DNA of 64,000 nt from an uncultured Actinomyces sp. (GTDB lineage Bacteria > Actinomycetota > Actinomycetes > Actinomycetales > Actinomycetaceae). Numbering within the stretch: position 1 is the stretch's first letter; each line of letters opens with the position of its first letter. The DNA is taken from positions 67,073-131,072 of the forward strand of contig UWSI01000003.1 of assembly GCA_900541895.1 (NCBI GenBank), given 5' to 3'. Both the position numbers and the translations under genes were made by a program. Of this stretch, positions 7,609-16,469 are shown in pieces. A model generated the notes under the pieces. The model was not told the DNA's origin. It ran no database searches and saw nothing but the letters and a program-made list of their open reading frames with translations.

Positions 7609-8967
7609 TCACATCGTGGGCGAATGTAACATCCCCGCCTGCCTTGCGGCTCCTAGGGCGACGTATTCTGCTGCCTCGGGAAATTCAACGGGCACCCCCA
7701 AGAATTCGGGTGCCAAGCTTTGCACTGCCCGCGAGCGCGCTCCGCCGCCGACAACGAGCACTTTCTCGATCGGAACGCCCAGCTCACGCACGCATTCGAG
7801 CGCGAAACGCATGTGGGCAAGCAGCCCCTCAACACCGGCCCGAGCAAGATGTGCGCGCGTCGAGTTCCTGAGCGTCATTCCCTCCAATCGGGCGGTGGCA
7901 TCAGGCAGGTTCGGCGTGCGTTCGCCTTCAAAATAGGGAACCAAGCGCAGCCCTCCGGCATCGGGAACCGACAGTGCCGCTTCGTCCAGTTCCTCATAGC
8001 CGAGGCCACTCATCGCCCCGACCGCGTCGAGGATTCGCGAGGGGTTGAGCGTGCACGCGAGAGGAAGCCAGTGTCCACTTGCGTCAGCAAAGCCGGCGAC
8101 TTGACCACTGGGGTCTTCGACGGGAGTGTCGCTGACAACGGCAACCACCCCGGAGGTTCCCAGCGAGAGCAATGCCTGTCCAACACCGAGGCCAACACCG
8201 AGCGCAGCCCCGGCATTGTCCCCACATCCTGGGCCGATTGCGATTTCTCCCCACCCTTGCGCCAGGTCCCCACACCCCATGGCCTCCATGGGCTCGCAGA
8301 TCTTCGGAAGGATGATTCCCTCGGCCTCTTCCGGCGAAATTCGCAGGGCCTGAGCCAAGATTTCGCGCCTGTAACTGGGGTGCTCGCGGTCCATGTAGCC
8401 AGTTCCCGAGGCGTCGGAACGGTCGGTGCACAGGCCTTCCAACCCGACAGCCTCAAAGCCGCCGCGGATTTTCCAACTCAGCCAGTCGTGGGGCAGGCAG
8501 ATTGCTGCGATCTTCCGTGCGTTCTCTGGCTCGTTGTCGGCAAGCCAGCGCAGTTTCGTGACCGTAAACGAGGCAACGGGAACGAGTCCCGTAGCGTGGG
8601 CCCACCAACGAGCGCCGCGCTCGCGGTCTCCATCTCCGCGTTCAAGAATCAGCTCCCGCGCGGCCTCGGCACTTCGCGTATCGTTCCACAAAAGCGCCGG
8701 GCGGATAACCTCACCTCGCTCATCCAAGCAGACCATTCCGTGTTGCTGGCCGCCCACGCTCAGCGCCCGCACGTCATCGAATCCGCCTGCCGCGCGCACG
8801 GCCTCGCCGAAGGCATCCCACCAGGCCTGAGGGGCAATTTCGCTTCCCTCGGGGTGCGATGCGCGACCTTCGCGGACGATCCTTCCGGTGACCGGATCAC
8901 AGATGACAACTTTGCACGATTGCGTGGAGGAGTCCACTCCCGCAACAAAGGGTCTGCTTTCGCTCAC
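7609..8967 (-). CDS. xylB: Xylulokinase
   Basis: FGGY-family sugar kinase that phosphorylates D-xylulose to xylulose 5-phosphate. Two ASKHA lobes: N-terminal FVAGVDSSTQSCKVVI with the phosphate loop, SVGGQQHGMV (a xylulokinase signature), LLWNDTRSAEAA, CLPHDWLSWKI, then C-terminal GCGDNAGAALGVG, SLGTSGVVAVV, and the adenosine loop VLVVGGGARSRAVQSL. Total about 452 residues, slightly shorter than the common 480-500. I place the start at the GTG at 8967, 4 nt after the xylA stop; an in-frame TTG at 8979 overlapping xylA is the alternative. It follows xylA in one operon. Confidence 0.92.
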   Translation of the reverse strand: MSESRPFVAGVDSSTQSCKVVICDPVTGRIVREGRASHPEGSEIAPQAWWDAFGEAVRAAGGFDDVRALSVGGQQHGMVCLDERGEVIRPALLWNDTRSAEAARELILERGDGDRERGARWWAHATGLVPVASFTVTKLRWLADNEPENARKIAAICLPHDWLSWKIRGGFEAVGLEGLCTDRSDASGTGYMDREHPSYRREILAQALRISPEEAEGIILPKICEPMEAMGCGDLAQGWGEIAIGPGCGDNAGAALGVGLGVGQALLSLGTSGVVAVVSDTPVEDPSGQVAGFADASGHWLPLACTLNPSRILDAVGAMSGLGYEELDEAALSVPDAGGLRLVPYFEGERTPNLPDATARLEGMTLRNSTRAHLARAGVEGLLAHMRFALECVRELGVPIEKVLVVGGGARSRAVQSLAPEFLGVPVEFPEAAEYVALGAARQAGMLHSPTM

Positions 8968-8971
8968 GGTC

Positions 8972-10153
8972 TTAGCCAATCAGGTGTCGCATTGCGTGAT
9001 GGTAGAGCTCGACGTAGTGGTATTCGCGCGCTCCCTTCGCATCAGCATCGAAATCCTCGTAGGCACTGCGGTCAGCAAGGAAGTCATCGATCGTCTCGCC
9101 CGGATCCAAGGTGGGCTGGGCGAGTTCGTAAACAGAGGCCTCTTCCATGAGCTCCTGGGTGATGGGATCAGCGCGGAATTCGCGCGCCTTCTCAGCCAAA
9201 CGCAGGTACATGTCCATATTGGCCCGTGCTGACTCCCACACTCCTTCCATCCCCTCGGTTCGGCTGGGCTTGTAGTCGAAGTGGCGAGGCCCTTCATAGC
9301 GAGGCCCGCCCCCGGGGAAGCCGTTCTCAAGGAGGTCAACCGTGAAGAAGGCACTGGCTAGATCTCCGTGACCAAAAGCCTTGTCCTGGTCGTACTTGAT
9401 TCCCGACTGCCCATTGAGGTCAATGTGGAAGAGCTTGCCGGCGTTCAGCGCCTGCGCCAAGGCGTGCGTGTAGTTCAGGCCAGCCATTTGCTCGTGTCCG
9501 GTTTCAGGATTGAGGCCCACAACGTCGCCATTATCAAGCTGCGCGATGAGTGCCAGCGCATGACCAACGGTCGGCAGGAAGATATCACCACGAGGCTCGT
9601 TGGGCTTGGGCTCAAGACCGATATGGAGGTTGTATCCGCGGGACTTGATGTATCCCGCAACGGTATCGAGGCCTTCGCAGTAGCGATTAAAGGCAGCGTT
9701 TAGATCCTTTGATGAGTCGTATTCGGCGCCTTCGCGCCCGCCCCACATGACGAAGGTTGTTGCGCCAAGTTCTGCGGCAAGGTCGACATTTCGCAAAATT
9801 TTACGCAGGCCAAAGCGACGGATCTCTCGGTCATTATTGGTCAGGCCACCGTCTTTGAAGACCGGGTGCGTGAAGGTGTTCGTCGTGACCATCTCAATAA
9901 CAAGGCCGGCGTCTTCGACAGCATCTTTCAGCTGCATGACCCGCTGATGACGCTCCGAATCTGACGCATCGAAATCAAAGACATCATTGTCATGGAAGGT
10001 AATTCCCCATGCGCCTATTTCTGCGAGCTTCGAAGCATATTCCCACGGGTCAAGCACCGGACGGGTTCCGGTTCCAAAGGGATCAACTGCATTCCATCCC
10101 ACGGTCCACAGGCCGAAAGAGAAATGATCTTCGGGGCGAGGTACATACGCCAT
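8972..10153 (-). CDS. xylA: Xylose isomerase
   Basis: 393-residue TIM-barrel metalloenzyme interconverting D-xylose and D-xylulose (and glucose/fructose in vitro). Class I (actinobacterial, short) type: AYVPRPEDHFSFGLWTVGW at the start, WGITFHDND, TTFVMWGGREGAEYD, LHIGLEPKPNEPRGD (metal-binding Glu), GLNPETGHEQMAGLNY, HIDLNGQSGIKYDQDK and FGHGD. The ATG at 10153 is chosen because GGAAGG lies 7 nt upstream and the resulting N terminus fits the family; an upstream ATG at 10168 would add five residues. Operon with xylB; the divergent ROK gene is the likely repressor through the operator at 10197-10211. No xylose transporter is adjacent. Confidence 0.96.
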   Translation of the reverse strand: MAYVPRPEDHFSFGLWTVGWNAVDPFGTGTRPVLDPWEYASKLAEIGAWGITFHDNDVFDFDASDSERHQRVMQLKDAVEDAGLVIEMVTTNTFTHPVFKDGGLTNNDREIRRFGLRKILRNVDLAAELGATTFVMWGGREGAEYDSSKDLNAAFNRYCEGLDTVAGYIKSRGYNLHIGLEPKPNEPRGDIFLPTVGHALALIAQLDNGDVVGLNPETGHEQMAGLNYTHALAQALNAGKLFHIDLNGQSGIKYDQDKAFGHGDLASAFFTVDLLENGFPGGGPRYEGPRHFDYKPSRTEGMEGVWESARANMDMYLRLAEKAREFRADPITQELMEEASVYELAQPTLDPGETIDDFLADRSAYEDFDADAKGAREYHYVELYHHAMRHLIG

Positions 10154-10196
10154 AGCATGGCCTTCCATAGATTAAATGACTACTGCGTCACGTTTT

Positions 10197-10211
10197 GTTA
10201 TGACTCATAAC
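10197..10211. promoter_or_regulatory. ROK-type operator palindrome between xylA and its regulator
   Basis: 15-bp perfect palindrome GTTATG-ACT-CATAAC in the 88-bp divergent region, 43 nt from the xylA start and 30 nt from the regulator start. It matches, with purine/pyrimidine transitions only, the palindrome at 25519-25533 in front of the other ROK gene. Confidence 0.7.
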
Positions 10212-10241
10212 ATAATCCTCCAGATGCGATAGAGTCAAGAT

Positions 10242-11468
10242 ATGTCTCACGCCGCACGCACATCGAACCCCGATTCCGGGGCAACCAATCAATCCCTGCG
10301 TGCCCACAACCTTTCCTTGGCATTGCGCCATATTCTGGCCCATCCCGGCGCAATCAACCGCGCGGGCATCGCTGCCCAAACCGGAATTTCACGTGCAACG
10401 ATGTCGCGGCTTGTCGACGAACTCATCGCCTCCAGCCTCGTCGAAGAAAGCGAAGACAAACTCTCAACCGGACAAAGGGGACGCCCCACCAGCGTGCTCT
10501 CCCCGACCTCGGGAAAGGTTATTGCGCTGGGTCTACAGGTCAACGTCTCAGCGCTCGGCGCCTACCTTGTTGACTTGAGCGGGACGGTCTTGGCCCACGA
10601 ATACGTGAGCGGCGATTTCTCAGGAGCAGACCCGACCTCAACCCTGCGCAAACTCGCACGAATCGCCAGACGTGTCTTGCGTGAGGGAAGCAGTGCAGGC
10701 GCGCTTTTCCTTGGAAGTTCACTTGCCCTCCCCGGCCTCTTTTCCGCCGACACCCTGACCATCGCACCCAACCTTGGCTGGCGAAATATCCCCCGCAAGG
10801 AAATCCTTCACCCCCTCCACGACCTTGCCGTGACCCTAGTTGCGAACGAGGCCGACTTGGCAGCCTACGCTGTCGCCTACCCTCGCCCCGGGGTCCCCGA
10901 AGGGCCGGATTCATTTATCTACGTCTCGGGAGAAGTCGGCATCGGCGGCGGGTTGATCGTCAACCATCAACCGCTGAGTGGCGCGCATGGCTGGTCGGGC
11001 GAAATCGGGCATATTTGTGTGGAACCCGAAGGTGCAATCTGTTCGTGTGGCGCGCGCGGCTGCTTGGAAACTGTCGCAGGATTGAAAGCTCTTGGCCACG
11101 CGGCTGGACTGGGCGACAATGCAAGCACACGCGAGATTCTGCAGCACGCGGGCCACAGCTCACGCGCTCAAGACGCCATGACTCATGCCGGCCACGCATT
11201 GGGGCAAGCACTGTCCGCAGTCGTCAACACTGTTGATATCTCTCAGGTCTACTTGGGCGGCTTGGTTGCCGAGATCGCACCCTACCTGCTGCCAAGTCTT
11301 CGCGAAGAACTTGCGACGCGTGTCCTTCAAGCCCCCTGGCATACACCGCAGATCGATATCCTCCCCCATTCAGAGGATCTGTCACTGCGAGGTGGCGCGC
11401 ATCGAGTCCTCGAGCTGATTGTGGACGATCCAATCCACTGGAAGGATCAAGCGATCACCCTTCTCTAA
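10242..11468 (+). CDS. ROK-family transcriptional regulator, probable xylose repressor
   Basis: 408 residues: N-terminal winged helix-turn-helix (approx. 20-85; AGIAAQTGISRATMSRLVDEL then GRPTS) and a ROK sugar-binding domain (approx. 95-400) with FIYVSGEVGIGGG, GWSGEIGHICVEP and the zinc-binding CSCGARGCLE. This is the XylR/NagC plan. It is transcribed away from xylA and the palindrome in between is a natural operator, so xylose-responsive repression of xylAB and of itself is inferred. The effector could not be proven from sequence; glucose-type ROK repressors look similar. Confidence 0.88.
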   Translation: MSHAARTSNPDSGATNQSLRAHNLSLALRHILAHPGAINRAGIAAQTGISRATMSRLVDELIASSLVEESEDKLSTGQRGRPTSVLSPTSGKVIALGLQVNVSALGAYLVDLSGTVLAHEYVSGDFSGADPTSTLRKLARIARRVLREGSSAGALFLGSSLALPGLFSADTLTIAPNLGWRNIPRKEILHPLHDLAVTLVANEADLAAYAVAYPRPGVPEGPDSFIYVSGEVGIGGGLIVNHQPLSGAHGWSGEIGHICVEPEGAICSCGARGCLETVAGLKALGHAAGLGDNASTREILQHAGHSSRAQDAMTHAGHALGQALSAVVNTVDISQVYLGGLVAEIAPYLLPSLREELATRVLQAPWHTPQIDILPHSEDLSLRGGAHRVLELIVDDPIHWKDQAITLL

Positions 11469-11491
11469 GCAATTTTCACAGGCCCCACATA

Positions 11492-11511
11492 GCTATCCGG
11501 CAAGCGATAGC
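11492..11511 (+). repeat. Short inverted repeat between the ROK gene and glmS
   Basis: GCTATC-N8-GATAGC in the 68-nt gap. No U tract follows, so it is a poor terminator; it could be a protein site or an mRNA hairpin in the short glmS leader. Confidence 0.3.
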
Positions 11512-11536
11512 AAGGCTCCTGTGTTGCAATGAGAAC

Positions 11537-13450
11537 ATGTGCGGAATTGTTGGACACGTTGCATGCCAAGCCTCTCAGCGGAGCCGTCAGGTCGTTCTTG
11601 ACGGGCTTTCACGCCTGGAATACCGCGGATACGACTCCGCGGGAATTGCCTTAGCAAGCCCGGGGAAATTAAATGTCATCAAGGCTGTCGGAAAGCTGGT
11701 TAACCTGCGCGAGGCCGTTGACCAGGATGCGCCCGCCGACGCTTTCGCTGGGATCGGACACACCCGTTGGGCAACCCACGGTCGCCCAACCGTTGCGAAT
11801 GCACACCCACATGTGAGTCCCGATGGACGTTTTGCATTGGTCCACAACGGGATTATCGAAAATGCCGATAACCTGCGCGCCCAGTTGCGCACACAAGGCG
11901 CGGTATTCGCCTCGGAAACCGATACGGAAGTAGTCGTGCACCTGCTTGCACACGCCTACGACCAGGCGGATCCAGCCTCGTACACGGGTGAAGTAGCGGG
12001 ACTCAGCGGCACTGACGAGGCCGTCGCACGCCGACTAGTCGTCGCTATGCGCGAAGTGACCGCGAAGCTTGAAGGGACCTTCACGCTGCTTGCACTCTCT
12101 ACTGAATCTCCCAAGGTTATTGTTGCCGCCCGCAGATCATCGCCGCTGGTTATTGGCTTGGGCGAAGGAGAGAACTTCCTTGGCTCGGATGTACTGGCAT
12201 TTATCGAGCACACAAATCGCGCGGTAGAAATTGGGCAAGACCAGCTGGTTGTCGTGAGCGCTTCCGCTGTAACGGTGATCGGCACGGATGGACACCCGGT
12301 TCCCCTGAAGGAATATGAAGTCGATTTTTCGGCGGATCGCGCGACCAAGGGTGGGTGGCCAACCTTCATGGAGAAGGAAATCCACGAACAGCCTCGAGGG
12401 GTTGCGGATACTTTGGCTGATCGTCTGGATTCCCACGAGCACCTGGCATTGGATGAAGTTCGAATCCCAGAACACGTGCTTCGCGGAATCGACAAGATCA
12501 TCATGATTGGTTGCGGGACTGCGTCATATGCGGGACAGGTCGCTCGTTACGCGATTGAGCACTGGTGCCGTATCCCCGTCGAAGTCGAGCTTTCCAGCGA
12601 ATTTCGCTACCGCGACCCGGTTGTCGGAGAAAAGACCCTGGTTGTCGCAATTTCTCAGAGCGGCGAAACCATGGATACGATCCAGGCGATCCGCCACGCC
12701 CGCGAACAGGGCGCGAAGGTCGTCGCGATTGTCAATACTCCCGGTTCGACCATCTCGCGCGAATCGGATGCCGTCATTTTGACCCATGCGGGGCCTGAAA
12801 TCGCGGTTGCCTCAACGAAAGCCTTCACATCGCAGGTCACTGCGTGCTTCATCCTTGGTCTGTATTTGGCACAGGTTCGCGGAAACAAGTACGCCGATGA
12901 AATCACCGACTACATGGAGAAGCTCGCCCGCGTTCCCGAGGCGATCCAGAAGGTCCTGGATAGCGGAGAAACCGTTCGCCAGTTCGCCCGCACGATGAAG
13001 GACGCAACCTCCGTGATCTACTTGGGGCGGCACGTAGGCTACCCCGTCGCTCTTGAGGGCGCGCTCAAACTTAAGGAAATCTGCTACATCCACGCGGAGG
13101 GTTTTGCGGCCGGTGAACTCAAGCACGGGCCGATCGCTCTGGTGGATGAAGGCCAGCCGGTCGTCGTCATTGTGCCGACTCCGCGCCGCCCCGAACTGCA
13201 CGCGAAGGTCTTGGCAAACATCCAAGAAGTTCGTGCGCGCGGGGCCCGAACCATTGTCATTGCAGAGGAAGGCGATGCATCTGTTGATGAGTTCGCTGAA
13301 GTTGTCTTCCGCGTGCCTCCGGTTCCAACTTTGTATGCGCCGCTGCTGACAATTGTTCCGCTGCAAATTTTTGCGTGCGAGCTTGCGGCGGTGAAGGGGC
13401 TGGATGTTGATCAGCCGCGAAACCTGGCCAAGTCCGTCACTGTGGAGTAA
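11537..13450 (+). CDS. glmS: Glutamine--fructose-6-phosphate aminotransferase (isomerizing)
   Basis: 637 residues. It makes glucosamine 6-phosphate from fructose 6-phosphate and glutamine, the entry step of peptidoglycan amino-sugar synthesis. N-terminal class II amidotransferase: MCGIVGHVA with the catalytic Cys2, GHTRWATHG, SPDGRFALVHNGIIEN, SETDTEVV. C-terminal isomerase with two SIS domains: GCGTASYAG, SQSGETMDT, ASTKAFTSQV, then GRHVGYPVALEGALKLKE, AEGFAAGELKHGPIAL and the closing PRNLAKSVTVE. Only a weak ribosome binding site is visible before the ATG at 11537, and the 68-nt gap to the ROK gene is too short for a glmS ribozyme, which is not present. Its last 14 nt overlap the convergent channel gene. 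Confidence 0.97.
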   Translation: MCGIVGHVACQASQRSRQVVLDGLSRLEYRGYDSAGIALASPGKLNVIKAVGKLVNLREAVDQDAPADAFAGIGHTRWATHGRPTVANAHPHVSPDGRFALVHNGIIENADNLRAQLRTQGAVFASETDTEVVVHLLAHAYDQADPASYTGEVAGLSGTDEAVARRLVVAMREVTAKLEGTFTLLALSTESPKVIVAARRSSPLVIGLGEGENFLGSDVLAFIEHTNRAVEIGQDQLVVVSASAVTVIGTDGHPVPLKEYEVDFSADRATKGGWPTFMEKEIHEQPRGVADTLADRLDSHEHLALDEVRIPEHVLRGIDKIIMIGCGTASYAGQVARYAIEHWCRIPVEVELSSEFRYRDPVVGEKTLVVAISQSGETMDTIQAIRHAREQGAKVVAIVNTPGSTISRESDAVILTHAGPEIAVASTKAFTSQVTACFILGLYLAQVRGNKYADEITDYMEKLARVPEAIQKVLDSGETVRQFARTMKDATSVIYLGRHVGYPVALEGALKLKEICYIHAEGFAAGELKHGPIALVDEGQPVVVIVPTPRRPELHAKVLANIQEVRARGARTIVIAEEGDASVDEFAEVVFRVPPVPTLYAPLLTIVPLQIFACELAAVKGLDVDQPRNLAKSVTVE

Positions 13451-14237
13451 GTCGACCGTGGGATTTTGCCTGTGCTGCAGCAACTTCTGCACGGAGCAAT
13501 CGAACTTCTTGAGTCAGCTCTGCGATCTGCTTTTCTAATTGAGCATGAGCCTCCGGCTGTTGCACAGCAGAGGCACTGGTAACTGAAGGCACTTCATTCT
13601 TTACACCCTCTTCTTGCTTAATCCTTTCAAGGAACCAAGAGGAGAAAATGCCGGTTACGATTCCAATGAGCGCAATCCCAAAGAGCATGTAGATCGCCGC
13701 AACCACACGCCCTGTAACTGTTACAGGTGCGATGTCGCCGTATCCAACCGTCGTCACAGTAACTAGAGACCACCACAGTGCTTGTCCAAGGTCGGTCAGT
13801 GTCGCTCCCTCGGCATGGCGCTCGGCCTCAAGGACAGTGAGTGCCCCAACCCAAATGAGCAAGGCAGATATCGCTCCTGTATAGAGAGAAATTTTGTTTC
13901 GCAGTTCCGCATCTGCAGAACGCTGAAAGATGCGCAGGAGTGCTACCAAACGCACAAGACGTAGTGGCCGAAGGAAAGGCAAGGCGACAGAAAAGAAATC
14001 AACCAGATTCGCCTTAAACCACCGCCATTTTTCAGGCGCAGTAACGAGCCTGACAAGATAGTCGATACCAAATACGGCCCAACAGATATTCAAGACAAGT
14101 TCATAACGCTCGTAGTCGACCCCACTCGCATCCGTCACAATTTGCGCAGAATAGGCAACCAAGAAAACGACGGCAACAACCATGAGCGGCCACTCCATTG
14201 TCCGCTCCCATTTTTCATGCATGTGATCTTTATACAT
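13437..14237 (-). CDS. Voltage-gated-type potassium channel protein
   Basis: About 266 residues with the six-helix Kv plan: S1 near EWPLMVVAVVFLVAYSAQIV, S2/S3 with VFGIDYLVRLVTAPEKW, an S4-like arginine-rich segment (PFLRPLRLVRLVALLRIFQR), S5, pore helix and the selectivity filter TVTTVGYGDIAP, S6 (AIYMLFGIALIGIVTGIFSSWF), then a C-terminal coiled coil (LEKQIAELTQEVRLLRAEVAAAQ) likely for tetramer assembly. There is no RCK domain. The start is uncertain: ATG 14237 lies just after a terminator hairpin, which rules against the in-frame GTG at 14279. Its stop overlaps the glmS 3' end by 14 nt. Confidence 0.88.
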   Translation of the reverse strand: MYKDHMHEKWERTMEWPLMVVAVVFLVAYSAQIVTDASGVDYERYELVLNICWAVFGIDYLVRLVTAPEKWRWFKANLVDFFSVALPFLRPLRLVRLVALLRIFQRSADAELRNKISLYTGAISALLIWVGALTVLEAERHAEGATLTDLGQALWWSLVTVTTVGYGDIAPVTVTGRVVAAIYMLFGIALIGIVTGIFSSWFLERIKQEEGVKNEVPSVTSASAVQQPEAHAQLEKQIAELTQEVRLLRAEVAAAQAKSHGRLTPQ

Positions 14238-14250
14238 GTTTACACAAAGA

Positions 14251-14285
14251 GTAGGGGCGGAGCCACTCCCCGACTCCACCCCTAC
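14251..14285 (-). terminator. Terminator after the DUF4862 gene
   Basis: On the minus strand a 12-bp stem (one U-G wobble) with an 11-nt loop, arms 14274-14285 and 14251-14262, followed by TCTTTGTGT. It lies 34 nt beyond the DUF4862 stop. Confidence 0.75.
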
Positions 14286-14319
14286 GACACATCTTCAACG
14301 AGCACTGAGGCGCGCACGC

Positions 14320-15219
14320 TTACTGAAAATTGCAGGCCTTGTAGACATGGGTGAGCATCGCAAGTCGCTCCTCCAATGTCGCGTCCTTGGGCACGCACAT
14401 CTTCGCACCCAGATAGTTGCATCCGCCTTCGATTGCAGCCTGTGCACAACGCTTAATTTCTGCGTTACTCATCAGTGATGCCGGCTCATCAACCTGGGCG
14501 GGCAGGTGCCCATCAACCCACGAATAGCCGTATTGAGTTTCCTCGGGACCTGCACCAGAGAAGACGACGCCATCCAGAACTCCGCGTTTTCCAGCCGCGA
14601 TGATGTGATCGTAGGCAGCATCAGCACTGCGTTCTTCTAGAGCGGAGCGTCCCCAGTTAATCAGGACACCGACCTCAAATTCCGCAGCGATCTGGATTTC
14701 TTCTTCGATCGAAAGGAATCCCTTTTCTGGCTTTTGCTCTGGGATGAAGCGATCGCAGTGCTCAATCACGAGCTTCGCACCGTACCAGTCCCATTCGCGT
14801 AGAACTTCCAGTGAACGCCTGAAGGCATCCCCTTCGGCGGTTCGCGTGGGAGCCGAGTGCACCTCGATGCGCGTCACCACGTTGCGGTCAGCATGCTCGC
14901 ACAACTTACCCAAGTCCTCGCGCAGCTGGCGGGTGAAAGCCAGCGCGGCCTCGCGACCGTCCCGATCTGGCGAGGCCAAACCGAAGTTCGCGTCTTTGCC
15001 GACGTTTTGCATGGTGCCGGGGATGGCGGTGATAGTGTTGAAATCCCAGTCCGCGGAGAGTAGACCGGCCAAAAGTTCGTTGTCGGTGGCGATCTGTCCG
15101 GGATAGGGCATTTCGAGGCCGTTAATCCACGGCTGCTGTGCGAGAAGTTTGTAGTAGTCCTCTTGCAGCTCGGGCGCCGGATGCGAGGCGTAAGCACCAA
15201 TAATGAATGGGATTGTCAT
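14320..15219 (-). CDS. DUF4862 family protein, probable TIM-barrel
   Basis: About 299 residues starting TIPFIIGAYASHP, which I recognise as a DUF4862-type N terminus. Later strands read TRIEVHSAPTR, AKLVIEHCDRF, GVLINWGRSALEER and GVVFSGAGPEETQYGYSWVDGH. The alternating strand-helix layout and the Glu/His/Asp residues at strand ends suggest a xylose-isomerase-like TIM barrel, possibly sugar-phosphate or sugar metabolism; no reaction is known to me. Start ATG 15219 chosen for AAGGA upstream; a longer frame to 15315 has no support. It stands alone, divergent from the DUF1444-like gene, with its own terminator. Confidence 0.75.
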   Translation of the reverse strand: MTIPFIIGAYASHPAPELQEDYYKLLAQQPWINGLEMPYPGQIATDNELLAGLLSADWDFNTITAIPGTMQNVGKDANFGLASPDRDGREAALAFTRQLREDLGKLCEHADRNVVTRIEVHSAPTRTAEGDAFRRSLEVLREWDWYGAKLVIEHCDRFIPEQKPEKGFLSIEEEIQIAAEFEVGVLINWGRSALEERSADAAYDHIIAAGKRGVLDGVVFSGAGPEETQYGYSWVDGHLPAQVDEPASLMSNAEIKRCAQAAIEGGCNYLGAKMCVPKDATLEERLAMLTHVYKACNFQ

Positions 15220-15271
15220 TGTGATCATCCTTCTGTGATGATGTCTCCGTCGTTGGGACACGCACGAATAA

Positions 15272-15313
15272 GTCTGACAGGTCAAGCCCAAAAACGCAGC
15301 ATATTCGTCAGAC
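15272..15313. promoter_or_regulatory. Spaced inverted repeat in the divergent DUF4862/DUF1444-like region
   Basis: GTCTGAC (15272-15278) and GTCAGAC (15307-15313) are perfect inverted 7-mers, 28 bp apart, within 182 bp of divergent intergenic DNA. Could be two half-sites of a looping repressor; chance cannot be excluded. Confidence 0.3.
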
Positions 15314-15401
15314 AAATTTACCCTCGGAAAAGACCTGCATCAAAGTCTTCATCCGGCCTCAATCCAACTCTTTCAAATATGAAAAACGATAAACTTAGTC
15401 C

Positions 15402-16331
15402 ATGGACCGTAATGAACTGATTCAACGCACTTTCCCCTACCTTTTGAAGCGCCTGGAAGACGCTGGCATCAATGCAACTCCCCAAGTCGACCCTCAAACA
15501 AACGGCTACATTTTGACCGTCGACACCATGCGCTTCAACGTTGAAAACCTTCTGTCAGATCTCTCGCGCTCCGACCCATCCCAGCATCAGGAACGGATCG
15601 AACGCTGGGTCGCATTCATGATTGAGACCCTGCGGATGCCCGAAAAGTCACTCAATGATCCCGATGAGCTTCGCCGACGAATTCGCACACGCATCATCCG
15701 GGACGGGCAGAGCTCAGATCTCCCCATCACCTACATTCGCCCATTCACCGCCGGATTAGCCAAAGCGCTCTATCTGGATTTCCCAAACAGCGTGTCATTG
15801 GTGACTGATCAAAGCCTTGCGCGTTACCCGCTTTCAGTCGACGAGCTCTTCTACTACGGTCAGATCAATACCGATAACGAGCCAATCGATACCAAGCAAC
15901 AGGTGGGTCCATTCACCGAACTTCTGGGAGAATCTCCATTTATTGCCGGCAAGGCCGCAAACATCGGCGCATTGGTAAGCAATCTCCACATTAACGCTCC
16001 CCACGGATTATTCTTCGCCATTCCGCAACGATCCATCCTGCTCTATGCGCCCATCGATACGGAAGACATCTCACGGCAGATACTCCAGATGGCCGACTAC
16101 ATGCGCTTTGCAGTCATGGAAGAATTCGGTAATAACAACGGTTTCGCAATCAGTCGCGATATCTTCTACTGCCTACCCACTGGAGAATTCGGCCCGATTA
16201 CCCGGGGTGATAATCCCGAACTTCACGAGCTTTTCAGCAATCCCAAGATCGACTTCGAGACCTTTATGGGGCTTACAGAAAAGTACCTGTATCTACCCGA
16301 AAGTTTCGTCCAGCGCTTCCTTGCGAAGTAA
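15402..16331 (+). CDS. Hypothetical protein with weak DUF1444 (YtpQ) resemblance
   Basis: 309 residues, soluble, no signal peptide. The middle part (DLPITYIRPFTAGLAKALYL, then DFPNSVSLVTDQSLARYPLS and VDELFYYGQINT) resembles the order of conserved blocks in DUF1444/YtpQ proteins, and the later NAPHGLFFAIPQRSILLYAP resembles their closing strand pair. The match is from memory and weak. Start ATG 15402 follows a promoter-like AT-rich region (AACGATAAACTTAG), with very short leader. Its role is unknown; the only neighbour in the same direction is tRNA-Leu. Confidence 0.75.
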   Translation: MDRNELIQRTFPYLLKRLEDAGINATPQVDPQTNGYILTVDTMRFNVENLLSDLSRSDPSQHQERIERWVAFMIETLRMPEKSLNDPDELRRRIRTRIIRDGQSSDLPITYIRPFTAGLAKALYLDFPNSVSLVTDQSLARYPLSVDELFYYGQINTDNEPIDTKQQVGPFTELLGESPFIAGKAANIGALVSNLHINAPHGLFFAIPQRSILLYAPIDTEDISRQILQMADYMRFAVMEEFGNNNGFAISRDIFYCLPTGEFGPITRGDNPELHELFSNPKIDFETFMGLTEKYLYLPESFVQRFLAK

Positions 16332-16430
16332 AAGAAGAACGGAAGCTAGCCGTGCGCGAGTGGCGATCAACTACAGGAAGAGCATCTCCACGCTTCTCAA
16401 GGTGACGCTCACCGCCTTTCACACTTCGGT

Positions 16431-16459
16431 TTGACTTCTGCGTCCTCATTCCCTAAAGT
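16431..16459 (+). promoter_or_regulatory. Promoter of tRNA-Leu
   Basis: TTGACT, a 17-bp spacer and TAAAGT, ending 10 nt before the mature tRNA. This is a near-consensus vegetative sigma-factor promoter and implies a leader of only a few nucleotides. Confidence 0.75.
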
Positions 16460-16469
16460 TTCCACGTAC

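Noticed and set aside
7720..9150. 476-codon plus-strand frame
   Set aside because: Antisense to xylB and the end of xylA; no recognisable protein features.
11469..11536. glmS ribozyme
   Set aside because: Gap is only 68 nt and lacks the ribozyme core.
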